From: an uncultured bacterium
GTDB lineage: Bacteria > DRYD01
NCBI GenBank assembly: GCA_937139605.1
Contig: CAKZQG010000007.1
Span: 111,298-175,297, forward strand
Direction of reading: 5' to 3'
Length of the DNA stretch: 64,000 nucleotides
Shown here piece after piece: positions 16,723-25,989 of the stretch. Made by a program: the position numbers and the translations under genes. The stretch's first letter is position 1. The number at the start of each line of letters is the position of its first letter. The notes below the pieces were generated by a model, which worked only from the letters and a program-made list of their open reading frames with translations, had not been told where the DNA came from and searched no databases.

Positions 16723-18158
16723 ATGAACAATATAAATAATACAAATTTTGTTAATACATTGTTAGGTAAAACTAAAACTGAAACTCTTAATAATAATAAT
16801 TTTATAAATATAAAAAAGATTTTTGGTATAGAAGAGAACACTAGCATAGGTGCTACTGTAGATGCTGTTATTATAGATGAATCAGAATAAAATCTATACT
16901 AGCGGTAATATTATAAATAACAATAATAACACCTCTGCTACTTACGTAGTTAGGCTAAATCCTGATCTTACCATTGATCCCACTTTTGGTGTAGAAGGGA
17001 AATTATTAATTGATACTAGAAATGATAGCAGATAGAGTTATGTCTTTAGCTTTAGATAAAAATGGAATTTTATACCTCGTTGCTAATACTTGGAACAAGG
17101 GCAAAAAAAATATAGATATACGACTAGTAAGAATAAATTCTGATGGAAGTGGAGGAAAAATAGATTTAGATGGAATAATCAAAGAAAATGGCCATGATAT
17201 TGCCAGAGCTGCATTTGCTAAAGATAACATATTATACATTATTTGATCTGCTTTTAAAAATACAGATAACAACTCAAATATAGTAAAATCTTTTATCATA
17301 AAGTTTGATCCTAAAAGTGGGTTTCAGAAAAAAATATTAGATGATGTTGATTTCGATCCTTCCAACAAAGATGGAGGAATAAATAAAATACCTAGTGATG
17401 AAAATAAAGGAATAAATATAAAAGAAAGTCATTCAACAGCTAGAGCTATATTCGTTGATAATAATGGAAGAGTTTATGTATCTAATACTACAAGTAAGCC
17501 AACTATTTTTGCGATCCCGATTTACTATACCACTATAAAGAGATATAATCCAGATGGTACTGAAGACAAGGATTTTAATAAAAAATTTATGGAATTTATA
17601 AATAATCCCAACGATTTCAGGAACAAGATTTTTGTTAATAATGGTATACTAGGTGGTAAGTTTGCAGGAGAGCCAAGAGTAGAAGGACACATAACTAGCA
17701 TTTATGTCGATAAACATAATAGAATATATATAGCAGGTAATTCTCAAAAGGGACCATATTTAATGAGATTTACTTCAAAAGGGGAAATAGATACTACCTT
17801 TGGAGAACAAGGGATAGTAAGTATAGAGCCTATTGAAGCAAATATTCTTTCTATTGAAAATTATATTGACATTGTTCCTATGTTAAATTCAATATCTTTT
17901 GATGAAAAAGAAAGGAAAATTAATGCTATTATCGAATATCCTGAAACAAAAGAATCTAAAATAATAGTATTTAACATGGATGGTAAAATAGAGAAAGAAT
18001 TTAAAAATGAAAATACCCCTAGATATACTACTGTTACTAATGAAAATAATTATGATTTCATGCTGTCTCAATTAATTCCAACTAATAACGTTATAACAAC
18101 TAAAGATGGAAAAACCTATGTAGCAAATAATAATGGTATTTATTTTATATCAAAATAA
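16723..18158 (+). pseudogene. Broken delta-60-repeat (beta-propeller) gene
   Basis: Three reading frames in a row together encode one protein of about 475 residues. Frame one runs 16723-16890. Frame two takes over near 16877-16890 and ends at 17035. Frame three starts within 17010-17035 and runs to 18158, interrupted by an in-frame TGA at 17244-17246. The product has delta-60-type units (LDPDxxxDxTFG pattern): RLNPDLTIDPTFGVEGK, RYNPDGTEDKDF and RFTSKGEIDTTFGEQGI. Because other genes use TGA as a stop and TGG for Trp, the TGA is a nonsense change (YII*SAF, probably once Trp). Two indels plus one nonsense codon mark inactivation, unless the indels are assembly errors. Confidence 0.8.
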
Positions 18159-18400
18159 TATAAATAGTAAAGATTTAATCTAATAATCTCTAAAATCTTT
18201 TTTATAAATAATTTAAGTTAGTTCCAATTCAGAGTTTTTAGACATCCTTATATTTACCAAAAAACAATAAAGTGCATTTCTTAAATCCATTACTTATTAA
18301 TATCAACTAATTTAAAACTATCCAAAGGCATCGTTTTATAAAAATATCCTTATCATTAAAAACCATTATAAAAATTTTTAGTATTCCAAACAAAAAATAA
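18159..18400. other. Intergenic region, no gene seen
   Basis: AT-rich sequence between the 3' ends of the broken delta-60 gene and dnaK, which converge here. I see no open frame, tRNA or repeat in it. Only the dnaK terminator, listed separately, stands out at its right end. Confidence 0.5.
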
Positions 18401-18429
18401 GGGGAGATAGCTTATAATAGCTATCCCCC
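18401..18429 (-). terminator. Rho-independent terminator of dnaK
   Basis: On the minus strand the sequence GGGGGATAGCT ... AGCTATCTCCCC forms a hairpin of about 10 bp with a small bulge and a six-base loop, followed directly by TTATTTTTTG. It lies about 34 bases past the dnaK stop codon. Confidence 0.8.
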
Positions 18430-18462
18430 AAAATTATCTATATTTTATAATTTTTAAGAAAA

Positions 18463-20268
18463 CTAATCTTCTATTTTATAATTTTGCTCAGAAGAAGCGT
18501 TAGGATTGGGGTTATTAGAAGAAGCAGAAGCACCTGTTGCTGCATAAGCAGTCGAAGTAAATTTATATAAAGCATTTTGTAATTGATCAATTGCTTTGTT
18601 AATATTAATAACATCTTCTTCTTTTTGGAATACTTCTTTAGCATGGTTAATAGCATTTTCTAATTCAGATTTAACATTAGCATCAACATTAGGATAATCT
18701 TTAATAGCTTTTTCAGCGGTATATATCATCTGATCTAGCCTATTTCTAGCTTCAATAAGTTCTCGTTTCTTTCTATCTTGTTCTGCATATTGTTGAGCCT
18801 CTTTAACCATCCTATCTATTTCCTCCTTAGATAATCTAGTGGCCCCAGTTATCTTAATAGATTGCTCTTTACCAGTAGATTTTTCTTTAGCACTAACTTG
18901 TAATATACCATTAGCATCAATTTCAAAAGTAACTTCTATTTGAGGTACTCCCCTTGGAGCAGGAGGTATATCAGATAAAATAAACCTACCTAAAGAAATA
19001 TTATCTTTAGCTAATGGTCTTTCACCTTGAACAACATGAACTTCAACATTAGTTTGGAAATCAGCAGCAGTAGTAAATACTTGACTCTTCTTAATAGGGA
19101 TAGCACTATTTCTTGGAATCAATACCTCAACAGCTCCTCCTAAAACTTCTACACCCAAGGATAATGGAGTAACATCAACTAAAACTATATCCTTAGTTTC
19201 ACCTTTAATAATAGATGCTTGAATAGCAGCCCCAACAGCTACTGCCTCATCAGGGTTTATGTCCTTAGATGGTTCTTTGCCAAAGAATTTTCTAACAAAC
19301 TCTTGAACCATAGGCATCCTAGTAGAACCACCTACTAATAATATCCTATCGATTTTATCTGGGGTTAATTTAGCATCCTCAAGTACTCTCTTACAAGGAG
19401 CTTCTAATCTGGCCATTAAATCTCTAGACATTTCTTCAAATCTGCTCCTAGTTAATCTCAATTGAATATGTTTTGGTCCTTTTTCATCAGCATATATATA
19501 AGGTAAATTAATTTCAGTTTCCATCTTAATAGATAATTCTTTTTTAGCATTTTCAGCAGCTTCTCTAATTCTTTGCATTGCAGCTTTCTCTTTAGATAAA
19601 TCTATGCCATGTTCTTTTTTAAATTCTTCTAAAATCCAGTCCATAATTTTTTTATCCCAATCATCTCCACCTAAATGATTATCCCCTGCAGTAGCTTTAA
19701 CTTGGAATACCCCCTGCCCTATTTCAAGAATAGATACATCGAAAGTACCACCACCTAAGTCAAATACCAAAACAGTTAATATTTGTTCTTGTTTATCAAG
19801 ACCATAAGCTAAAGCTGCAGCAGTTGGCTCATTTATTATCCTTAAAACATTAAGACCAGCTATTATTCCTGCATTTTTAGTTGCCTCCCTTTGAGCGTTA
19901 TTAAAATATGCAGGTACAGTTATAACTGCATCTTGAATAGGTTCCCCTAGGTAGCTCTCTGCATCTTTCTTTAGCTTTTGTAAAATAAAAGCAGAAATCT
20001 GTTCGGGAGTGTATTCTTTTGATTCTATTTTAACTTTATAATCAGTCCCCATTTTTCTTTTAATAGAAATAACGGTATTTTCGGGGTTAAGAATAGCTTG
20101 TCTTTTAGCATGCTCCCCTACTATTATTTCATTCCCTTTAAAAGCGACAACAGAAGGAGTTAATCTAGAACCTTCTGCATTGGGGATAACTATAACATTA
20201 CCCCCAGCTTCTTTATAAGCTATAACACTATTAGTAGTTCCTAAATCTATACCCACTGCTTTTGGCAT
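18463..20268 (-). CDS. dnaK: Chaperone DnaK (Hsp70)
   Basis: This is Hsp70, an ATP-driven chaperone that works with DnaJ and GrpE. The ORF track starts at 20283, but the first five codons carry the ribosome binding site (GGAGGTGAT). The ATG seven or eight bases after it begins [15 protein letters not shown], the normal start, giving 601 aa. All parts are present: the nucleotide-binding domain (phosphate loops GIDLGTTN and [10 protein letters not shown]), the linker ([14 protein letters not shown]) and the substrate-binding domain. The helical lid ends in a Ser/Asn/Pro-rich tail. grpE and dnaJ are not adjacent. No CIRCE operator was seen upstream. A terminator follows. Confidence 0.97.
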   Translation of the reverse strand: MPKAVGIDLGTTNSVIAYKEAGGNVIVIPNAEGSRLTPSVVAFKGNEIIVGEHAKRQAILNPENTVISIKRKMGTDYKVKIESKEYTPEQISAFILQKLKKDAESYLGEPIQDAVITVPAYFNNAQREATKNAGIIAGLNVLRIINEPTAAALAYGLDKQEQILTVLVFDLGGGTFDVSILEIGQGVFQVKATAGDNHLGGDDWDKKIMDWILEEFKKEHGIDLSKEKAAMQRIREAAENAKKELSIKMETEINLPYIYADEKGPKHIQLRLTRSRFEEMSRDLMARLEAPCKRVLEDAKLTPDKIDRILLVGGSTRMPMVQEFVRKFFGKEPSKDINPDEAVAVGAAIQASIIKGETKDIVLVDVTPLSLGVEVLGGAVEVLIPRNSAIPIKKSQVFTTAADFQTNVEVHVVQGERPLAKDNISLGRFILSDIPPAPRGVPQIEVTFEIDANGILQVSAKEKSTGKEQSIKITGATRLSKEEIDRMVKEAQQYAEQDRKKRELIEARNRLDQMIYTAEKAIKDYPNVDANVKSELENAINHAKEVFQKEEDVININKAIDQLQNALYKFTSTAYAATGASASSNNPNPNASSEQNYKIED

Positions 20269-20515
20269 TTTTATCACCTCCATTTATATTATTATACATT
20301 TTTTATAAAAATTCCTCCTATTTTTATTATAACTTTTTCTTTAAAAATTTTTTATATATTTTTTATTTTTATTTTTTTAAAAAACTTATGATTATAATTA
20401 TAACTTTTTAATGGATAAAAATTAAAAAAAAATAATCAAAAATTCAACTATAAAAATTAATTATTACATAATTAATAAAGGGAAAAAGGAAAATATATAG
20501 AATTATAAAAATAAA

Positions 20516-20603
20516 GGAGAGGTGGCCGAGCGGTCGAAGGCGGCGGTCTTGAAAACCGCAGTGGGGCTAATCCCCACCGGGGGTTCAAATCCCTCCCTCT
20601 CCG
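20516..20603 (+). tRNA. tRNA-Ser (anticodon TGA)
   Basis: The 88-base cloverleaf has the acceptor stem GGAGAGG/CCTCTCC, anticodon loop CTTGAAA with TGA at 20550-20552, and the long class II variable arm (GTGGGG...CCCCAC). The T-loop is TTCAAAT. Discriminator base is G, and CCA is not encoded. It reads UCA and probably other UCN codons. A small ORF begins 19 bases after its 3' end. Confidence 0.97.
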
Positions 20604-20622
20604 GTTTAATCACCTTAAAATT

Positions 20623-20940
20623 ATGAAAGAATTCCCATACCCCGTTAATATTATACCCATAACTTATTCTATAATCAAAGAAATAGAAAATACAACCCAA
20701 AATACAAAAAAAAATAAAGAACTACAATTTATATTTAACCTACCCCCAGAACACACAAACTCAAACACACATAAAATATTAAACTTAATAAACGCTTACA
20801 TAATAAATAAACTCCAAAAATTATACAAAATAAAAATAGATATTTTAATAGAAAAAAACTGTTTAAATAAAAAAGACAACTCAAATAAAGAAAAAGAAAA
20901 TCAATTCATATTAAAAATAAATATAAATAAAGAGGATTAA
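20623..20940 (+). CDS. Small hypothetical protein
   Basis: This 105-aa Asn/Lys/Ile-rich protein has no signal peptide or membrane helix, and I do not recognise it. It alternates predicted strands (NIIPITYSII, LQFIFNL) and a helix (HKILNLINAYIINKLQKL), ending in a charged stretch and a strand (FILKININKED). This could be a small alpha-beta domain. The start ATG has no Shine-Dalgarno and comes 19 bases after tRNA-Ser, so it may depend on tRNA processing or on coupling. galE follows after 12 bases. It is probably a real gene because of its length and position, but it could be spurious. Confidence 0.5.
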   Translation: MKEFPYPVNIIPITYSIIKEIENTTQNTKKNKELQFIFNLPPEHTNSNTHKILNLINAYIINKLQKLYKIKIDILIEKNCLNKKDNSNKEKENQFILKININKED

Positions 20941-20952
20941 GGAAACTTAAGT

Positions 20953-21948
20953 ATGATAAATTTATTAATAACAGGTTCATCAGGATATATCGCATCTACT
21001 TTTATATATAAACTACTATCCCAATACACAAACTACCAAATAATAGCAATAGATAAAGTATTATCAATAAATAAAGAAAAACTACTATCAAAATTTAAAA
21101 ACAAAATTAAATTTTACCAATTAGATTTACTAAATTACCAAAAACTAGAAGAAGTTTTTAAAGCCAATGAAATAGATATAGTTATACACTTTGCGGCATT
21201 AACATTAGTTAATGAATCAGAAAATGAACCATTTACTTATTTAAATAATAACTTAAATTCAACAATAAACTTACTAGACTTAATGATAAAATATAATGTA
21301 TTTAATATAGTATTTTCCTCAAGTGCAAGCGTATATGGTAATGCAATATACACTCCAATAGATGAAAACCACCCCCTTAATCCCTTATCCTTTTATGGAT
21401 TAACTAAAAAAATATCAGAAGAAATAATAATAAACTATAATCGAAAAGGATTAAACTACATAATACTAAGATATTTTAATCCTGCAGGAGTAATAGATGA
21501 TCTAGGGGAAGAACATAACCCAGAAACCCATTTAATCCCTCTTCTAATTAAATCCATTATAAATAAAACAACATTTAAGGTATATGGAAATAATTATAAT
21601 ACGCCTGATGGAACTTGTATAAGAGATTTTATCCATATCTCAGATTTAGTAGATGCTCACATTCTATCTTTAGAATCTATTATAAATGAAGATAACTTAA
21701 ACGAAATATTTAACGTAGGAATAAATAAAGGATATTCAATACTACAAGTAATAGAGACAGCCGAAAAAGTATTAAACCAAAAAGTGAATTATATAATAGA
21801 TAATCCAAGAAAAGGAGATGTTCCAATATTAGTAGCTAAATCTGATAAAATAATTAGTAAATTAAAATTTTCTCCTAAATATGACTTATCTGATATAATA
21901 CTAGATGTATTTAATTACGAAAAATCAAAACAAATCCAAAAATACTAA
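20953..21948 (+). CDS. galE: UDP-glucose 4-epimerase
   Basis: GalE interconverts UDP-glucose and UDP-galactose with bound NAD and supplies galactosyl donors for surface glycans. The protein is 331 aa, the normal length. It has the NAD-binding GSSGYIAS near residue 7, the strand-turn FAALTLVNESENEP near 78, the catalytic serine stretch SSSASVYG, and the YGLTKK motif (YxxxK, near 147). The substrate region RYFNPAG follows. Other extended short-chain epimerases share these motifs, but the full-length match to GalE is good. Ribosome binding site AAGGAA. It converges with lipA with a gap of only six bases. Confidence 0.93.
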   Translation: MINLLITGSSGYIASTFIYKLLSQYTNYQIIAIDKVLSINKEKLLSKFKNKIKFYQLDLLNYQKLEEVFKANEIDIVIHFAALTLVNESENEPFTYLNNNLNSTINLLDLMIKYNVFNIVFSSSASVYGNAIYTPIDENHPLNPLSFYGLTKKISEEIIINYNRKGLNYIILRYFNPAGVIDDLGEEHNPETHLIPLLIKSIINKTTFKVYGNNYNTPDGTCIRDFIHISDLVDAHILSLESIINEDNLNEIFNVGINKGYSILQVIETAEKVLNQKVNYIIDNPRKGDVPILVAKSDKIISKLKFSPKYDLSDIILDVFNYEKSKQIQKY

Positions 21949-21954
21949 AAATAT

Positions 21955-22839
21955 TCAATTTTTATTGTTTTTAATTAAATCAATTAATTCATAAGCCATA
22001 TAAGATGTCCTAACTTGATATCCAACTTTAACAAATTTAAACCCCATTTTAATTGCATAATCCCTAATTAAATTAAATTCTTCTTCAGAATAAACTTTCT
22101 TAACTTTAATTTGCTTATTAGAAGGTTGATAATACTGCCCAATAGTTATAGCATCACAATGAACATTTTTTAAATCTCTTAACGTTTCAAATATTTCTTC
22201 AATTTCTTCCCCAAATCCTAAAATAAGAGATGATTTAGTAATTATGTTATTTTTTATTTCTTTAGCCCATTTTAAAACATTTAAACTACCTTCATAACTA
22301 AACCTTTTATCCCTTATAAAAGGCGTTAATCTCTTAGTAGTTTCTAAGTTATGAGCTAATACATCAACAACATCAGAATCTAATAACATCTTTAGATTAT
22401 TATAATTTTGCCCTAAATCACTAATTAAAGCTTCTATATAAATAACTTTAGAATTTAATTTAAAAGAATAATATCTTAGCTTCTCAAAAAAATTAACAAG
22501 ATAATTAACTCCATGATCAGGTAAATCATCACGAGTAACCATAGTAAAAGTATGATAATCCAAGTTAAGCTTAGCAATAGAAACAGCTAATTTATCAATA
22601 GAAGAGTAATCTACATTAAGAGGTTTTCCTTTTTTTATATAACAGAACCTACAACTTCTAGTACAAATAGAACCCAGGAGCAAAAAAGTAGCACTTAAAT
22701 TAGCCCAACAAATCCCCCTATTAGGACATCTAGCTTCTTGACAAACAGTAGATACCCCTGTTTCATTTATTATCCTATGGATATTCTTAGAATTTTCATC
22801 AACAGGTAAAAATAACTTGCTTTTAACTGTACTAATCAC
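21955..22839 (-). CDS. lipA: Lipoyl synthase
   Basis: LipA is a radical SAM enzyme that inserts two sulfurs into octanoyl groups on lipoyl-dependent enzymes. The protein is 294 aa. It shows both iron-sulfur cluster sites: the auxiliary cluster cysteines at 33, 38 and 44 (CQEARCPNRGIC) and the radical SAM CxxxCxxC at 59-66 (CTRSCRFC). The SAM-binding block VTRDDLPDHG and the C-terminal SSYMAYE-like block (VRTSYMAYEL) are also present. lipB or lplA and the lipoylated complexes are not adjacent. A gap of 233 bases separates it from pilC upstream, with no structure I can name. Confidence 0.96.
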   Translation of the reverse strand: MISTVKSKLFLPVDENSKNIHRIINETGVSTVCQEARCPNRGICWANLSATFLLLGSICTRSCRFCYIKKGKPLNVDYSSIDKLAVSIAKLNLDYHTFTMVTRDDLPDHGVNYLVNFFEKLRYYSFKLNSKVIYIEALISDLGQNYNNLKMLLDSDVVDVLAHNLETTKRLTPFIRDKRFSYEGSLNVLKWAKEIKNNIITKSSLILGFGEEIEEIFETLRDLKNVHCDAITIGQYYQPSNKQIKVKKVYSEEEFNLIRDYAIKMGFKFVKVGYQVRTSYMAYELIDLIKNNKN

Positions 22840-23072
22840 TCAAAGCCCCTATTTTTTTTTAATTAATTTATTAATAGATAATTTAAATTATTATATCCTG
22901 CCTTATCCCCTATATCATAATTTACTACGAAACTACTATTTTAACAACCTTAACTAAGGTAATTCCACACCTTATGTAATTTTGCTCCGTATGTAATTCT
23001 CCTTCGTAAGATAGCCTAAAATCATTATAATTTTTTAGATACTTATTTCTTTTAAAATTTTTTATAAAATTT

Positions 23073-24296
23073 TTAGAAGCTAGCTGTAATAAGTTGATAA
23101 AGAGGCATAAATACAGCTAAAACTATAAATCCGACTATTCCACCCATCCCCACTATCATTATCGGCTCAATTAATGAAGTTAAAGAAGATAAAGTATATT
23201 CTACTTCAGTATCATAGAAATCTGCTATTTTATTTAACATTGTATCGAGGTTCCCCGTTTCTTCACCAACTGCTATCATTTGAGTAACCATAGGTGGGAA
23301 AATCCCCGTTTCACTCAAAGGTCCAGACAAACTTTCTCCTTCCCTTAGTCTAGCTCTAACACTATCTATTGCAGATCCTATAACAGCGTTACCAGAAACC
23401 TGCGCTACTATTTCTAATGATGCCATCAGTGATACCCCAGAAGAAAGCAAAGTTCCTAAAGTTCTAGCAAACCTACTAACTGCTACTTTCTTATTCAATA
23501 ACCCAAAAACTGGGATATTTAATTTTACTAAATCTATTTGCTTTCTTCCAACAGGTGTTTGATACCATACTCCTAATCCTACCCCTGCAAATATCAAAAC
23601 AACAATCAACCCAACAACAACAATAGGATTCTTTAAAGCTTCAACTACACTAATTAAAACCTGAGTTAATAAAGGTAATTTTACATCCATTTCTTTAAAT
23701 AAATTAACAAAGGTAGGCAAAATATAAGTAACTAAGAAAATAACTATACCAATTGCTAAAAACAGAATCATAGCAGGGTATGTCATAGCAGATTGTACTT
23801 TCTTTTTAAGTTGAAAATCTTTTTCCATGAAATTAGCTAATCTATCAAGTACTTCATCGAGCATTCCACCGATTTCCCCTGCTTTAACCATACTAATATA
23901 TAAGTCACTAAAAATATGTCTATGTTTAGATAAAGCAGCTGATAATGATTTTCCTCCTTCTACATCTTTCTTTACTTCAGCTATAGCAGCCTTTAAGAGT
24001 TTATCTTCACTTTGCTCTGCTAAAATATCTAAAGCTCTAACCAAGGATAAACCCGCATTTATCATTGTAGCAAACTGTCGAGAAAAAACAGTTAAAGCTT
24101 GTTGATTAACCCTAGGCTTAAAAAACGCAGCTATTCCACCTAAGGTTTTTGATTCTTCCTTTTTAGGTTCTAAGGATAAAATAGTTAATCTCTGTCTTAT
24201 AAGTTGAGTTTTAGCTTCCATTTCATTTTTAGCAGTTATTTCACCTTTAGATTCCTTCCCATCTGGCCCTTTAGCTCTATAAACATAAACTGGCAT
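23073..24296 (-). CDS. pilC: Type IV pilus inner-membrane platform protein PilC (paralog 1)
   Basis: PilC is the polytopic platform on which the PilB and PilT motors act. This 407-aa copy is the most typical of three paralogs in the window. The N-terminal segment (VYVYRAKGPDGKESKGEI) matches the standard PilC/GspF start. Two T2SSF domains follow (near 70-190 and 270-400), each with the platform signature (VKAGEIGGMLDEVLDRLA and IAVGEETGNLDTMLNKIA). Three membrane helices are visible near 170, 220 and 380. It is the end of a minus-strand run with rplM, rpsI and a 256-aa protein, away from the other pil genes. Confidence 0.93.
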   Translation of the reverse strand: MPVYVYRAKGPDGKESKGEITAKNEMEAKTQLIRQRLTILSLEPKKEESKTLGGIAAFFKPRVNQQALTVFSRQFATMINAGLSLVRALDILAEQSEDKLLKAAIAEVKKDVEGGKSLSAALSKHRHIFSDLYISMVKAGEIGGMLDEVLDRLANFMEKDFQLKKKVQSAMTYPAMILFLAIGIVIFLVTYILPTFVNLFKEMDVKLPLLTQVLISVVEALKNPIVVVGLIVVLIFAGVGLGVWYQTPVGRKQIDLVKLNIPVFGLLNKKVAVSRFARTLGTLLSSGVSLMASLEIVAQVSGNAVIGSAIDSVRARLREGESLSGPLSETGIFPPMVTQMIAVGEETGNLDTMLNKIADFYDTEVEYTLSSLTSLIEPIMIVGMGGIVGFIVLAVFMPLYQLITASF

Positions 24297-24330
24297 TAAC
24301 TAACCACCTCTCTATTTTTATATTATAAAA

Positions 24331-25101
24331 CTAATACCTTATCTCCTCTAATATCTTTTCTTTATTTTCTAATACCCATTTATAATAATCTTTATCCTTT
24401 AAATCATTATACATATCTAATAACTGTTTAATTTCATTTATTTTATCTTCTAATAGTTTTTTTTGATTTTTATTTAGATCTTTATAAATATTTTTTGATA
24501 ATTCATTTATTAAATCTTGGATTTTTTCTTTTTCCTTTAAATCATTTACTTTTTCTAATTTTTGTTTTAATTCATTTAAAACTTCTGGTCTAATTTTATA
24601 AAGCTTATCTTCTAATGATTTTTTGTATCTTTCTAACTCAGGTATTTTATCATCTATTTGTGAAAAAAATAAACTTACATAAAAATAATAAAATAAATTT
24701 ATAAAATTCTCATAACTTCCAAATTGATTCTCTATAGAATCTAAGGTAATTTTATCAAAATATTTTTCTTTTTGAGAAAAAATCAAACTAAATTCTTCTT
24801 TATCAACTAAAACATCAATTAAATTTCTTTTTTCAATTTGTCTTTTGAATTCATAATGAAAGTTCTTATTATTTTTTAAAGTTAAAATAAAATCATATAA
24901 TTTTTCTATATTATCTTTATTAATAATATCGTTTTGGTAGCTAACCAAAATAACATTCCCCATCTTTTTAGAAAAATTATCATTATCAATACTTTTATTA
25001 TTAAATTTAATTAAATTAAATAATAACAAAGTAAAAATTGATAAAATAATAATAAAAATTAATATTTTTTTAATATTTTTTTTATCTTTAACCCAATCCA
25101 T
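24331..25101 (-). CDS. Membrane-anchored helical protein of unknown function
   Basis: This 256-aa protein has one N-terminal membrane helix (KKILIFIIILSIFTLLLFNLI) and a mostly helical, highly charged remainder. The last 100 residues are predicted coiled coil (KQKLEKVNDLKEKEKIQDLI and following). The layout resembles membrane-anchored chaperone-like or SurA-N-type proteins, but no PPIase domain is present, and I do not claim a family. It lies 51 bases after rpsI and 34 bases before pilC on the same strand, so it is probably co-transcribed with them. Confidence 0.7.
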   Translation of the reverse strand: MDWVKDKKNIKKILIFIIILSIFTLLLFNLIKFNNKSIDNDNFSKKMGNVILVSYQNDIINKDNIEKLYDFILTLKNNKNFHYEFKRQIEKRNLIDVLVDKEEFSLIFSQKEKYFDKITLDSIENQFGSYENFINLFYYFYVSLFFSQIDDKIPELERYKKSLEDKLYKIRPEVLNELKQKLEKVNDLKEKEKIQDLINELSKNIYKDLNKNQKKLLEDKINEIKQLLDMYNDLKDKDYYKWVLENKEKILEEIRY

Positions 25102-25152
25102 ATTAAAACTCCCTAGTTTATAAAACTAAATTTATAGAAAATAAATAATATA

Positions 25153-25548
25153 TTATCGTTTGTGCCATTGATGAGCTTTTCTAGCTTTGTGTTTATTATA
25201 ATGTTTTCTTTCTACTTCTCTAGAATCTCTTGTTAATAAATCATATTTTCTTAAAATTTTTTTATATTCATCAGAAATAGAAGCCAAAGCTCTAGCTAAG
25301 CCTAAGCTAACAGCATCTGCTTGTCCCGTAGTACCCCCACCTTTTACATAAGCATCAACTCTATATTTAGATAAAATCCCTAAAACTTCTAAAGGTTTTC
25401 TTACTTTTATTCTATAAGCTTCTCGCATTCTAAAATACTCATCTAATGGTTTGTCATTTATAAAAATTTCGCCTTTACCTGGTTTTAGAAAAACCCTTGC
25501 AGTACTTTCCTTTCTTCTACCTGTAGCATAATAAACTACGTTACGCAT
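25153..25548 (-). CDS. rpsI: 30S ribosomal protein S9
   Basis: S9 sits in the 30S head, and its C-terminal tail reaches the P-site tRNA. The protein is 131 aa. Its signature block (VDAYVKGGGTTGQADAVSLG near residue 63) and start (YYATGRRKESTARVFLKPG) are typical, and it ends in a basic tail with terminal KR. The tail reads KAHQWHKR rather than the commoner PQFSKR ending. It follows rplM with a three-base gap, the conserved bacterial order. Confidence 0.97.
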   Translation of the reverse strand: MRNVVYYATGRRKESTARVFLKPGKGEIFINDKPLDEYFRMREAYRIKVRKPLEVLGILSKYRVDAYVKGGGTTGQADAVSLGLARALASISDEYKKILRKYDLLTRDSREVERKHYNKHKARKAHQWHKR

Positions 25549-25551
25549 AAC

Positions 25552-25989
25552 TTACATCACCACCTGTACTAAATTATGATTATTATGTTTATGATTAGAA
25601 TCCTTATATAATTTTAATCTTTTTAATAATCTTTTTCTTAGTTTATTTTTAGGTAGCATTTTGGATACAGCTAGTTCTAATACTTTTGTGCTATCTCTTT
25701 CAAGCATATATTTTAAATTAAACTCTTTTAAATTTCCTAAATGTCCAGAATGTCTATAATATTTTTTATGAATTAATTTCTTACCTGTAACTTTAATTTT
25801 ATCAGTGTTAATAACAACAACATAATTTCCTCCAACTCTATCTGGACTATAAGTTACTCTATTTTTACCAATTAAGATATAAGCAATCTTAGAAGCCAAA
25901 CGTCCTAAAATTTTATCCTTAGCATCTATCAGGTACCACTTCTCATCTTTACTATTGTCAAAAGATTTTGTTCTATTATCCATTTTCAT
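25552..25989 (-). CDS. rplM: 50S ribosomal protein L13
   Basis: L13 is an early-assembling 50S protein. The product is 145 aa with the family start (WYLIDAKDKILGRLASKIA) and the RHSGHLGNLKEF stretch; the core GGNYVVVINTDKI is intact. Two ATGs are possible. The ribosome binding site AAGGAG lies inside the last codons of the upstream glycosyltransferase. It is three bases from the first ATG and nine from the second (25983), so the second is the better start. The gene abuts the glycosyltransferase stop, implying translational coupling between an unrelated glycan gene and a ribosomal operon. Confidence 0.97.
   Translation of the reverse strand: MKMDNRTKSFDNSKDEKWYLIDAKDKILGRLASKIAYILIGKNRVTYSPDRVGGNYVVVINTDKIKVTGKKLIHKKYYRHSGHLGNLKEFNLKYMLERDSTKVLELAVSKMLPKNKLRKRLLKRLKLYKDSNHKHNNHNLVQVVM

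Noticed and set aside
16723-18158. TGA as a tryptophan codon (alternative genetic code)
   Set aside because: Other genes use TGG for Trp and TGA as a genuine stop (the glycosyltransferase stop before rplM), and this gene also has frameshifts.
20284-20515. CIRCE/HrcA operator upstream of dnaK
   Set aside because: No TTAGCACTC-N9-GAGTGCTAA-like sequence is present in the gap.
22840-23072. Possible structured element between pilC and lipA (ACCTTAACTAAGGT palindrome and TATGTAATT repeats)
   Set aside because: The palindrome is short and there is no T-run or conserved partner; I could not support a function.
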